64,000 nucleotides of DNA from Sepiola atlantica. Its lineage: Eukaryota > Mollusca > Cephalopoda > Sepiida > Sepiolidae. This document shows positions 1 through 9,829 of this stretch, in pieces. How positions within the stretch are numbered: position 1 is the first letter of the stretch; every line of letters starts with the position of its first letter. The translations under genes and the position numbers were made by a program. The DNA lies in assembly GCA_963556195.1 (NCBI GenBank), contig OY744532.1:85037234-85101233 (forward strand), given 5' to 3'. Below the pieces are notes generated by a model. It searched no databases and had not been told where the DNA came from. It saw nothing but the letters and a program-made list of their open reading frames with translations.

Positions 1-510
1 GTGTGTGGGGATAAGGTAGGAATATTCTATCGGAACCGTCCCCCTGAATGTTAACACTAGTAAATACTTCTTCAGCAGAGTAGAGTGGGGGGATTTGGAA
101 ACATATAAATAGGTAAATGAATAGTAAATAATAAATCACAATTATTCCTAGAAATAAGTATATTATACGAAAAGCAATGGGAATCTCCTTTAATTTCTGT
201 ATGGCATAAAAGTAAAGCTTGCCACTCTAAAGAACCAGGGGGTGGATAGAAGAGTCATATACATATTGCCAGGAATCCCTTAAACATGATCATTAACCCA
301 TTCCGAAAATTCCTCAATACAAACAATAACCATGTACAGCTTTCCAGGGAGGGGGCGAAATAGGGTACGGGAGGGGTAAAGAAGGGAATCCAGTAAATGT
401 AGGTAAAGACCTTCTGAAATACCGATACTGGAGATACTGGACCAACATAGATTGCACTATCGGGGTGGGATTGAATTAGTATCAATAATTATATAATTAA
501 AATTAAATAA

Positions 511-512
<2 letters not shown>
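1..512. other. Unassigned AT-rich DNA
   Basis: No gene, domain or repeat family is recognised here. Short open frames are present but show no protein-family signal. Confidence 0.4.

Positions 513-594
<82 letters not shown>
513..594. repeat. (TA)n microsatellite
   Basis: About 82 bp of pure TA. It ends exactly where the first hammerhead-bearing unit begins (595) and replaces the A-box side of that unit's tRNA-like head. Confidence 0.95.
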
Positions 595-596
<2 letters not shown>

Positions 597-747
597 CGAC
601 GTTGGATTTGAGTTGAAAAATACTTGTAATCCAGGGGTTCGAATCATGTGACTGGTAGTGAATAGTCATACTTCTATGCTGATGAGTCTCGATTGAAAAG
701 AGACGAAACGTATACGTCCGTAGATAATAAACAATAACAAATATTTT
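595..747 (+). mobile_element. Hammerhead-bearing retroposon unit, copy 1 (truncated head)
   Basis: A 153-bp unit that recurs as a direct copy 336 bp downstream (931-1083). I count 10 mismatches by eye, about 93% identity. In order it holds part of a tRNA-like segment with a B-box-like GGTTCGAATC near 637-646, a complete hammerhead ribozyme core (673-724), and an A-rich end. The A-box side is missing because the unit abuts a (TA)n tract at 594. Small non-autonomous retroelements carrying hammerheads (retrozymes, schistosome SINE-like elements, some PLEs) are an established class. That this one belongs to that class is inference. Confidence 0.75.
673..724 (+). ncRNA. Type I-like hammerhead self-cleaving ribozyme, copy 1
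   Basis: All core elements are visible. CTGATGA is at 679-685. Stem II is GTCTC (686-690) with GAGAC (700-704) around a 9-nt loop. GAAA is at 705-708. Stem III is ACG/CGT (708-710 with 715-717) with loop TATA. The cleavable C is at 718 within GTC. Stem I pairs TCTATG (673-678) with CGTAGA (719-724), six pairs including one U-G wobble. Predicted cleavage is 3' of position 718. No core base is missing. The short stem III resembles hammerheads reported in retroelements, which often act as dimers. Activity cannot be judged from sequence alone. Confidence 0.85.
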
Positions 748-930
748 CATATTTGTCGCTCCTCGTATAATTAGTAGAGCACTTTAGTGGTAGTACAAAC
801 ACAGCATGACGTCATTTGCTTTATAATGCATCATTCCTTAATAGTAGTAGAATGCCTGGACATCATCGCCGCTTTAAATGTGTTTAAACTACCATGGGTT
901 ATCAGCTATTCAAATATTGGCCGCACGGTT
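748..930 (+). other. Spacer between the two hammerhead units
   Basis: 183 bp of unique-looking sequence that would form about half of the 336-nt RNA bounded by the two predicted cleavage sites (719-1054). I recognise no coding potential. Confidence 0.4.
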
Positions 931-988
931 AACGACGTTGGATTTGAGTTGACAAATACTTGTAATCCAGGGTTTCAAATCATGTGAC
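915..988 (+). promoter_or_regulatory. tRNA-like head with A and B box (Pol III promoter candidate)
   Basis: An A-box-like TGGCCGCACGGTT (918-930) is followed about 40 bp later by a B-box-like GGTTTCAAATC (971-981). The arrangement resembles tRNA-derived SINE heads of Leu/Ser type. It lies immediately upstream of the second hammerhead, so a Pol III transcript would run straight into the ribozyme. The B box departs slightly from the consensus GGTTCGAATCC; copy 1 keeps the closer match. Confidence 0.55.
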
Positions 989-1079
989 CTGTAGTAAATA
1001 GTCGTACTTCAATGCTGATGAGTCTCGATTGAAAAGAGACGAAACGTATACGTCCATAGATAATAAACAATAACAAATA

Positions 1080-1083
<4 letters not shown>
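931..1083 (+). mobile_element. Hammerhead-bearing retroposon unit, copy 2
   Basis: Direct repeat of 595-747 at an offset of exactly 336 bp. It carries the tRNA-like segment and the second hammerhead, then ends in AAATATTTT and runs directly into (TA)n at 1084. Copy 2 has the upstream A-box-like segment that copy 1 lacks. Confidence 0.75.
1009..1060 (+). ncRNA. Type I-like hammerhead self-cleaving ribozyme, copy 2
   Basis: The core is identical to copy 1: CTGATGA (1015-1021), stem II GTCTC/GAGAC (1022-1026 with 1036-1040), GAAA (1041-1044), stem III ACG/CGT around TATA, and cleavable C at 1054. In stem I the U-G wobble of copy 1 becomes a U-A pair (1013 with 1056). One position (1011 with 1058) is an A-A mismatch, leaving five of six pairs. 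Apart from 1011, changes between the copies preserve the fold. Confidence 0.83.
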
Positions 1084-1084
<1 letters not shown>

Positions 1085-1140
<56 letters not shown>

Positions 1141-1160
1141 CTATATATATATATATGTAT
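1085..1160. repeat. (TA)n microsatellite
   Basis: Slightly interrupted TA tract directly following the second hammerhead unit, in the position of a 3' tail. Confidence 0.93.
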
Positions 1161-1429
1161 AGTTGGAACCTGAGGAGCTCTAGTTCGGAATAATAAATAA
1201 AGATCGTTTGATTATCGGGGTGTCCTCGGCAAGGCTAGGGGGTATGATTGTATTTGTTGGTTTGTTCGGTGCTTTGTTTTGTTTTTCGGTCCCCGCATTG
1301 CATAGCTACTTACTATGGCACTGGGAAAGATTTAGTTGTGTGAATACATGGGGTATGGCAAAGATGTGTTAATCCTCCCCTTCCCTTTTTATGGGTGTGA
1401 TAGTATTAGCTTTTTCATCGTGTATCTAC
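1161..1429. other. Unassigned DNA
   Basis: No recognisable feature between the (TA)n tract and the first unit of the following tandem array. Confidence 0.35.
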
Positions 1430-3170
1430 AGTATAATGGAATTATTCGTAAATAACTTAAATAGTATTTCCCAAGTATGTTAAAAGCCGTCCTAGCAAAT
1501 AACGGCAATCTCTTTAAAGTAGAAACTTCACTTATTAAAACAATACTTGTATTAATATTTCTGTTTTTGATATATATAGAAATTTTTCGAAATGTATTTC
1601 CGTTCAATTAAGGTAATTTGCACATTTCTATGCCTATTCCGGAAGTAACTGTATCAACATAAATACAATAGCATTATCTGTTCGTCATTAAAGGGAATAA
1701 AATAAAATAGTATTTTCCCAGATTGTTAAAATCGGTCCCAGACATTGGAAATTATTTTTTACATAGAAACTGGATTTTTGAAAACAATATTCTGTATTAA
1801 CATTTTATTGATGGTATATATACGAAACTACGATCACTCGCCCAATCCTATGTATAATGCGGAGAGGAATGGATCAGCTCTAAAAATAAAAAATAACAAC
1901 ATGGATGCTATCATCACTAAATTAAATTAAGATAAATTAAATTAAATTAAATTAATTTAAATTAGATTAAATTAAATTAAATAATGTTTGCCTGGAATGG
2001 AAAAATATTTTTTAAAAAGCGGTCCAAGCCGTCAGGAATTCATTTTAAAAAGAGAAACATGTTTTTTGAAAACAGTATTTTGTATTGATAGTTTATTTTT
2101 TAGTATATATTTGATTTCTCAAAATGTTTTCTGTGGAACTAGGATCTGTTTACCTCGATGTATGTCTACTGCGAAACGGAAGGGTTCGACCATGGAAATA
2201 CTAATAACAAAGTCTCTCGTCATTGAACAGGATAGAAAGATATTTTCTCAAAAGTGTTAAAAACGGTCCTGACCATTACAATTGATTTTTTTAAATAGAA
2301 ACTAAATTTCTGAAAACGCTATGTTGTAGTAATGTTTTATTTCTGGTATATATACGATTTTTTTCAGGATGTTTTCGGCGGAAATGGGATTATCTGCACC
2401 GACCTAAGTATAATTCAAAAGCGTATAAATCACCTCTTAAAATAGGAACAACGATGCTATCGTTTTTAAATATTAATAAAATGATGTTTTCCCGTGAGGA
2501 AAAATACTAGCCCAGCCGTTAAGAATTATTTTTAAAACGAAATCAGTTTTTTAGAACAGTGGTTTGTATTAGTTTCTTGTTTTTAGTATATGTATTTTTG
2601 CTTGAGTTGGTTTTCGGCGGAACTGGGATTATCTGCCCCAATAACGGGAACGGGAATTTGTTCAATCATAAAAATGGCAACGGGAACTCCCAACATTAAA
2701 CAGAATAAAATAATATTCTCACCAGAGTTTTATAGGCAGATCCAGTTAGGTAAATATTTTAAAATTATTTTAAAATTATTTTAAAATAGAAACTTGATTT
2801 GTGTAAACAATATATTTGTAGTAATACTTTATTTTTAGTATAAACATAATTTTCTCAAAATTATTTCTGCGGGATTAAGATTATTCACTTCGAGCTATGT
2901 CTACTCCTATAAATAACAGCAAGGTCGCTCTCGCCATAACATTAAGTAAAGGATATTTTCCTAGAACGTACGAAGCCGTCCTAGCCGTTAGAAAATTTAT
3001 TTTTAAACAGATTAATTTTAAAATAGAAACTACATTTTTAGAGACAGTATTATGAATGAATATTTTCTATCTAGTATTTATTGAGTTTTCTTAAAGGGGG
3101 TTTCTGCGGGATTATAGGCATTGCCTCGTTATATGTTTATCCCGAGTAGGAGCAGGTCAGCCCTAGAAAA
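1430..3170 (+). repeat. Degenerate tandem array, ~240-bp period, about seven units
   Basis: A recurring order of motifs is visible: TTTTCCCAG-like, TGTTAAA, CGGTCC or GCCGTCCTAGCC, AATAGAAAC, TTTTTGAAAACAGTATT-like, GTATATAT, then TTTTCGGCGGAACTGGGATTAT-like. The GTATATAT-type anchor falls near 1568, 1812, 2104, 2347, 2586, 2837 and 3075, giving steps of 244, 292, 243, 239, 251 and 238 bp. Units are strongly diverged, so the array is old. Short open frames inside it are incidental. Confidence 0.7.
1918..1984. repeat. AATTA-type pentanucleotide microsatellite
   Basis: Imperfect (ATTAA)n run that lengthens one unit of the ~240-bp array, explaining the single 292-bp step. Confidence 0.85.
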
Positions 3171-3809
3171 AAGGTTCGTACGAGCACATACATTGCTAAT
3201 AGACGTTAATACTGACTTTTTTATGAAATAAATGCGGAATGCTCACACTATCAATGGCTTGGAACGCTACTTTGTGTGTTGACCGTTTTGTTTTTGTTGG
3301 GGGGGGGAATACTTTCATCGTTGCTCCGCCCGATGAGGAGGTGTATATCGCACATTATTCCCGATTCCTTTGGACTGCATTAGGACGAATTTCTCGTGGG
3401 TATGCATAGTAGCAACCATACTGTGAACATTTTTGAACTACTTTCTCCAGAGGTTTTTTTTCTGTTGTCTTCTTAAATAGCCTTAATTAGGGCAACACCA
3501 CATCGGGTATGTCAGTTGTTGAAGTCCTTATTCCAGGTATATAATTCCCCTGATGAACTGCCAAGCAAGAACCTGCCAAGGGAGAGAAACACGTGTAGGG
3601 AAACATTCTTTAACTTTTAAAAATCTGAACAAAAAATAAACGATAAAAGGAAAAAAGTATTTTGTTGTGATGAATGATTTTTTGAACGAAATGTTTTGGT
3701 AAACCTTCAAAAACACATATAAATTATCTGTACCCTGTAATCAAATATCCTCGAGCTTATTTTTATTGGACTAATTCCGGTCTTTACTGAATAAACTATT
3801 TTCTAATTG

Positions 3810-3811
<2 letters not shown>
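3171..3811. other. Unassigned DNA
   Basis: Contains a short poly-G run (about 3300-3307). I see no gene or repeat family. Confidence 0.35.

Positions 3812-3883
<72 letters not shown>
3812..3883. repeat. (TA)n microsatellite
   Basis: About 72 bp of pure TA upstream of the palindromic element at 3977. Confidence 0.95.
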
Positions 3884-3885
<2 letters not shown>

Positions 3886-3976
3886 TTTGGAATATAGCAA
3901 GAAAAATCCCAGCGGAGTGCCTGATTAATTAAGAACTAAAGTTTAAAATTAAAAATTAAGAACTAATATTTTTTTA

Positions 3977-4125
3977 GTACAACATTCGTACCGTCGGTTT
4001 CAAGAACAGAAGGATTTAGCCATCCGACTCTCTTTAGCGTCTGTTGTAATCTCAACAACAGAAGCTGGAGAGAGCCGGATGACTAAGTCCTTCTGTGCTT
4101 GAAACCGACAGTACGAATGTTGTAC
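3977..4125. mobile_element. 149-bp palindromic MITE with TA flanks
   Basis: Left arm 3975-4047 and right arm 4055-4127 are reverse complements over 73 bp with about 8 mismatches, around a 7-bp loop (4048-4054). The ends GTACAACATTCGTAC and GTACGAATGTTGTAC are perfect complements, and TA lies immediately outside both. This fits a Tc1/mariner-type MITE with TA target duplication. No transposase is inside. As RNA it would be one long hairpin. Confidence 0.75.
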
Positions 4126-4138
4126 TATTTTTCTGTAC

Positions 4139-4141
<3 letters not shown>

Positions 4142-4198
<57 letters not shown>
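4142..4198. repeat. (TA)n microsatellite
   Basis: Pure TA, 15 bp beyond the palindromic MITE. Confidence 0.95.
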
Positions 4199-4201
<3 letters not shown>

Positions 4202-5789
4202 AGGTGTACTAAAAGCGAACTTTTTAGGAAAGGTAAAACCCTATTGTGAAGAGTATACAGCTCAATATCCAGGATAGAGCAGGTAGAAATGAAGAAGAAT
4301 GGAAAGTAATTAGAGAAAGCAAAAGCCAAATCAAAATTCAATTCAAAAGTTCAAAGCAAGGTATATTCCGCAAAAAGACAATTTATTCAAGTTACATGTT
4401 CCTTAAGCCAGGCTTTTCAAAGATCAAAATCTTATCATCAGAGGAAGTCGCTGGGATAGATAAGTTGGCAATGGCCAAGATTTAAAATTTGAAAAAATGA
4501 AATAAAAGTTGTAGGGAAAGAAACGCAGAGCAAAACTATATATATACGTACTTAAGAGCTGTGATACAGCGAAACAGTCTATATGTGGGTGACTATATGA
4601 AGCTTCCTTGTCTATCGTAGAGCTTTTTCGTACGGAAACTGTCAATCTCTAGTAGCTTTAAACGCATAGCTCATTGTGTAAAACAATTTCGAGCTCCCGC
4701 CACTGGCCAATGTTTAAAATGAGATTTCACTTACATTCAACCAGTGTCACGTGGTAGTGCAGAGGTAAAAGCACCGACTGTTTCGATGCCGGCATGGGAC
4801 ACTAGCTAGTCTAGCCGCACTGACGCGCTGTGATGACGTCCGTATGTGGATGACTAATCATAAACATTGCATTTCGGCGAATACGATCACGCTTGCTCAG
4901 ATCACAAAAATAATTACGAGAATATAAACTAGGATAATGGATAAGAAAAACAAATGTAATATCAATATTAGAAACAAATGCAAAAAACAACAACAGCAGC
5001 AGCACATTGAGGCTCAAGTTTTGCTCTCAAATTTAAAACGTTAAGTCTTCGAATGAAATCTAAAATGCTTCTAATGGAGCGGGTCCAATCCTATACAATA
5101 TGTCACTACGGCTTCAACAGTGAAGATACACTTCTTTGCATTCTTTCTGTATTATTACTTATTTTTTATTCTCCCTCTATTTATTCATTTATTTACCCTT
5201 GAATGTGAGTGGGTGTGTAAACGTACACTATATCATATAATATAGTTTGGATTTGTTTAGCTGAGACCAATAGTTAGAGAATCTTTAATTGGATTAGTAA
5301 GGGCAAAGGCAGATGAGCCCTAATCCAATCGTGTCCGGCAAAATAATTAGGTAGCCTTAGATGACAGTTTATTCACACAAAAAAATAATTGACACAATAT
5401 TTTAGTTGCAGACTTACCCCTCTCATTCCGAGCTGACAAGGTCAATCGAAAAGCCCCGAATGCAAAGTTTGGGATCAGATATGCGCACACTGCATTTAAT
5501 CTTAAAGTGTCGTTAACGAGCGGATAGCAACAACGCATATTCTACCAGTTACATTATGTCCAGTTTTACCATAGAATCTTCTCGTCGTGTTTCATACACA
5601 CGCAATGTTGTGGTTTCTGTACTCCTTAGCCTTTTTAGTGGTATATATCATACCATTGCATGATGTATGTTTAGATTTTAATTGTTTTACTAAAAACAAG
5701 TAATGTTGTATATGTGTTTAATGCCCAATGGGAGAATGTGTCTCCAAAAACGAGTAATTGGTTATGTAATACTGAAAATACATTATCTA

Positions 5790-5794
<5 letters not shown>
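4199..5794. other. Mostly unassigned DNA with two repeat fragments
   Basis: Around 4410-4450 there is a motif (GGCTTTTCAAAGATC, then TTATCATCAGA) shared with the (TA)n-flanked repeat at 25253-25660. At 4748-4800 there is a weak tRNA-like segment (TAGTGCAGAGGTAAAAGCACC followed by a degraded B box). The rest shows nothing recognisable. Confidence 0.4.
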
Positions 5795-5856
<62 letters not shown>

Positions 5857-5991
5857 AAAACAGTACTAAATAACACGGAGTGTTTTTGTTTAATAAAACT
5901 TTAAAAAAAGAAAAGAAAATGTCTTATCAAGCAAAAACACTCGATGTTATTTAATAAGGTTTGCCTAAATTAAAATATTCTGCCTAAATGC

Positions 5992-6039
<48 letters not shown>

Positions 6040-6055
6040 AGTAAAGTACCACGTA

Positions 6056-6139
<84 letters not shown>

Positions 6140-6270
6140 AGTAAAGTACCACGTAATCATATAGTCACCGGTGCAATAATTTATTTCAACCTCTCTATAT
6201 ATATGTATTGCTCTCTTCCCCCTCATAGTATTGCCTTCCGCTATAAATCGTTCAATCTCCCTCTCTCTAA

Positions 6271-6335
<65 letters not shown>
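5795..6335. repeat. Cluster of four (TA)n tracts with a duplicated 29-bp linker
   Basis: TA tracts lie at 5795-5854, 5995-6035, 6059-6135 and 6289-6335; the last is preceded by (CT)n at about 6271-6289. The linker TTATAAAGTAAAGTACCACG and its continuation occurs twice, near 6034 and 6134, so one TA tract plus linker has been duplicated. Between 5855 and 5994 a weak hairpin pairs CTAAATAACACGGAGTGTTTTTG-like and CAAAAACACTCGATGTTATTTAA-like segments. Confidence 0.85.
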
Positions 6336-6338
<3 letters not shown>

Positions 6339-6603
6339 GATGTTGTCACTCGCTTTCCACCTCAATATAAGTCTTCCACAATATAAGTATGTATTAAACA
6401 TGTTATCGTATACTCGTTATGTGTATTGAATAGTGAGTTTGAGTTTCTCCTTTTTCATGTTCAAAAATGGAATCGCCTCACTAGGATGCTTGAACAGGCC
6501 GTAGGGTCAAAATCAATTATCGCACCGGTGATTATGTGATTCTGTTTATTACATTGAACTTTCATACCCGGATTTTCTTTCTGGAATTTATTTCACTCTG
6601 TCA

Positions 6604-6606
<3 letters not shown>

Positions 6607-6652
<46 letters not shown>

Positions 6653-7047
6653 GTGTGTATTTAGGCAGCATTTTTTCATTAATGCATGTGTTGTTGAAAA
6701 CGACAGAACTCTTCTGTTTAGTGATTCCTTTATTTTTTCCATTCGTCGAATGATCTTTTTGACGTTTAAATGGAATGAATTAATGTAGGATCCGTGTGTT
6801 TGACTAACGTTTTCGATTCTTTCCGGAATCATCTTCAGGTCTTTAATGGCAAAAATGAATAAAAAGCGAGTGAAAGAATGGAATTTCTTAAAAAATACGC
6901 CGGCAAACCGTTCACGAAAACGTTAGTCAAACACAGGGATCCTACATTAATTAATTCCATTTCAACGTCAAAAAGATCATTCGACGAATGGAAAAATGAA
7001 AAAGGAATCACTAAACAGAAGAGTCTGTCGTTTTCAACAACACATGC

Positions 7048-7104
<57 letters not shown>
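6607..7104. mobile_element. Head-to-head inverted repeat with (TA)n at both outer ends
   Basis: The left arm (about 6680-6814) and right arm (about 6915-7051) are reverse complements with few differences, separated by about 100 bp. Each arm ends outward near GCATTAA followed by (TA)n (6607-6649 and 7052-7104). This is the layout expected for two copies of a (TA)n-tailed element joined by their 5' ends. On the minus strand the left copy contains CTGAAGATGA, a GATTC/GAATC stem and GAAAACGTTAGTC (about 6840-6799), which resembles a decayed hammerhead. No protein is encoded. Confidence 0.6.
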
Positions 7105-7108
<4 letters not shown>

Positions 7109-8174
7109 GTAGTAAATCTGCTTAGAGATTCATAAAGTTAATAGATTTAAAGCTATTAATATATAAAGTGTTTTATTTTATTATTCAATCCCTAATATAG
7201 TATCAAATCAAGAGAACACGATTTATTCCATCCCTTAACTAAATCCATCATAATTGGCCCATGATACCCCCACATACCCGATCATTTATATTTAGACAGG
7301 AATATCTATCTAATTGAAGTAAAGTAGAATGGTGCATTTCTTTATCGTATGAATAAAACCAGTGATCATTATTTCTTCATATGCCATTCCAATTAATTTA
7401 TTGACGATATATAAGTAAATGTTTCTTAAAATTGCACTTTTATTTTTCTATATACCTATTTTAATAGACATATCGATGTATCGTTCTGTCTATAGTGCAT
7501 ATCTTATTTGAATAAATATCTTGAAATGGAATTATTTGTGCTTCAGAAAATAGAAATCTATACATAAGAAATATCTTAGGACGAGAAGAGACATTACGAA
7601 TAATATGTCATTACACCTACGAATGTAACACACTTGATTAAAAAAATACAGACTTGAAAATGAGTTTACCGCTTAAAATACCGGAAACTTTACATAATTT
7701 TCAATCTCTGATTTTAGTTTTTATTATCTTACTGATCCTCAAGTTTTTACCGAATTATGAAAATAAAAGACAAAAACGAGGTGACAATAAAAGAAAGAAA
7801 ATTGAAAATTAGGTAGATACAGTCGGTGTAAAACATTCTAACAGATGATCCTCGTTCATGGATAAGTAATCAGTAAAAGTGTATGTAATGACAAACGAGA
7901 ACAGTTGTAACTTAAGAAAGCTTTATTCAGCATAACTGTCAGTACAATATTAGTGCTGCTATTTATATTGTTATGACGAACAAGAGAGTTCTCCAAAGGG
8001 GAAATAATTTAGAATAGGGAAATTATTCGTAATTGTTCATTACCGCCTATAATTGTCTGAAAAGTGTTTCATTCTTTTAATGTTTATAGCTGTTAATGTT
8101 AAAAAATTGTTAATTCAAACTAAATTATGTGGCTAAGATGTGAATAAGTTATAAAATATATTTGTTTGATTTTT
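7105..8174. other. Unassigned AT-rich DNA
   Basis: No gene, SINE head or inverted repeat is recognised in this stretch. Confidence 0.35.
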
Positions 8175-8186
8175 TAAAAGATTATT

Positions 8187-8886
8187 GGTACCGATATCGT
8201 ATATGTACCAGTTTCCGGGAAGTTCGCGTTAGCAGCGTTCGTGCATGTTACGTAAACACCCGAGAGATGTCGAGGCGATTAGCCAATCAGCTGTCAGCTG
8301 GTAGACGACATGGAAAGAATGCGGTGTTGGGCCATCGAACACCCAGACCGATTGGAAGAATGTTTTGAGGAAGGTCTGCGAAGACCATTTGTTACGAACT
8401 CCTCGAAACATCGAAGTCCCAGGGCATACGGTTGAGATAGACGAGTCTCTGTTTACCCCTAACCCTAACACGACCCGAACTCTAACCCTAAATTTAACAC
8501 GACTGATTAAAAAAGATCATGTCAACAAAGCCCACCAAAAATACAACAAACATTATTTTTTAAGTTTTAAGAAAAAACAAAAAACTGCTTTTTCACCAGT
8601 TGACTAAATACAAAAATAAATGAAAAAAAATGTATACTTTTTAAGAGTTGCTTAGCATTATTTTTTTTAAAGAATGTTTTATTAACAGTGATTTTGCAAT
8701 GTTTCGTTAGTTTTTTTGTTATTTGCTATTTAAGAAAAAATAAAACTGTAAAAATGCGACACTGCCACGTATCGAAGTTATTGTCTGTCAATATTCGCCT
8801 CGGCATCTCTTGGGTGTTTACGTGACATGCCCGAACGCTGCCGACCCGAAGTTACCGAAAACTGGTACATATTCGATACTAGTACC
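8187..8886 (+). mobile_element. Merlin/ISXO2-type DNA transposon relic
   Basis: TIRs of 92 bp: left 8187-8278, right 8795-8886, with 14 mismatches by hand count (about 85% identity). Both begin GGTAC. Candidate target duplications outside are TAAAAGATT (8175-8183) and TAAAAGTT (8887-8894); the left one leaves 3 bp of slack, so this is uncertain. Inside lies a transposase fragment (8337-8458), then telomere-like CTAACCCTAACACG sequence (8458-8490), then AT-rich filler. At 700 bp it is an internally deleted, non-autonomous copy. Confidence 0.75.
8337..8458 (+). pseudogene. ISXO2-like (Merlin/IS1016 group) transposase fragment
   Basis: About 40 codons read as a DWKNVLRKVCEDHLL segment, then PGHTVEIDESLF. 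The second motif matches the start of the ISXO2-like DDE domain, in which the D of VEIDES is the first catalytic aspartate. The fragment is preceded by an in-frame stop (near 8300) and followed by telomere-like repeats where the K/R-rich continuation should be. The rest of the catalytic domain is absent, so it cannot be active. Its place between the two TIRs ties it to the element. Confidence 0.7.
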
Positions 8887-8894
8887 TAAAAGTT

Positions 8895-9829
8895 ATTTTT
8901 TTTCAGATCTAGATGTTCATAACTATGCAGAATCGTGAATGTTCCAACATTATTGTTTTCCAAATCAAGTAAGTTCTACTCACCAGATGGTGATCATAAC
9001 GAAGAAACGCCATTCGGTGTTCACATAGTCTTCATGCAAAAACTGGTTGCCCTGAGAACAGTCATATGCTCGCAAGAAGTCAATGGGTGCATTGCCTTTA
9101 TACTTCAAATCACTTTATCGAAAGAAGTAGATTATCGATGAAAGTTCTAGAAGATTAAAAAAAGGCTCTAGCTGTATAAACAAATCTAATTAAGATATAT
9201 TGAATTATGTTGATAAGAAAAATGATTTAGCATACAAAAAAGAAACCTTACTTAGAACGAATTTTCATACGATGAAAGAGTATGAAATGATGACTAGAAA
9301 AATACATGTCAGCTGTCAGACGTTTAGAGAAAGATTTATGGGTAGTTTGCTGAATATATCTACCGAGTTTGAGATATGCATTTTATATATAAATTTAATA
9401 TGACCCCTTCGTTAGTTTAGATCTATTGTAAGGGAAATCGACAGCTGGTATTAAGGATGAGGCAAATGTATTGGTAAAAATGATGGGAGAACCCTTCGGT
9501 TGTTTGTATTGTTTATAACGAGTAATTGTCTTTCATCAATGTTCGAGCTCGAACCAACAACTCTTTCTAAAGTCATATCGGGGACCCTAGAAGAGGACCG
9601 CAACAGCCTTTTCACAGGGTTGGATGACAGCAAATCTCTCCTGATTTCCACTACTCTCCACCTCTTCAATAACCATTGGAAATCAGTTTGCATCATCAAA
9701 ACAGTCGTTTACCATTGATTTCTCGCTTATAACTAATGTAGGCTTTCTCTAGAGATTTGAGGGGAAATAAGCCTCCACAGGATTCCAATACTCTTCGCGC
9801 ACTTTAAGTGGAATCTAAATGAAGATTCC
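8895..9829. other. Unassigned DNA, possibly the 3' remains of a Gypsy relic
   Basis: I recognise nothing in 8895-9440. The part 9441-9829 lies downstream of a minus-strand gag relic and has an 82-codon minus-strand open frame (9451-9699) without a recognisable domain. It may be decayed gag-pol sequence. Confidence 0.3.

Noticed and set aside
1430..3170. A CRISPR array
   Set aside because: The units are ~240 bp and diverged, and the window is eukaryotic in every other respect.
457..7105. Several open frames made of alternating Tyr-Ile
   Set aside because: They are read-throughs of (TA)n microsatellites, with no protein signal on either side.
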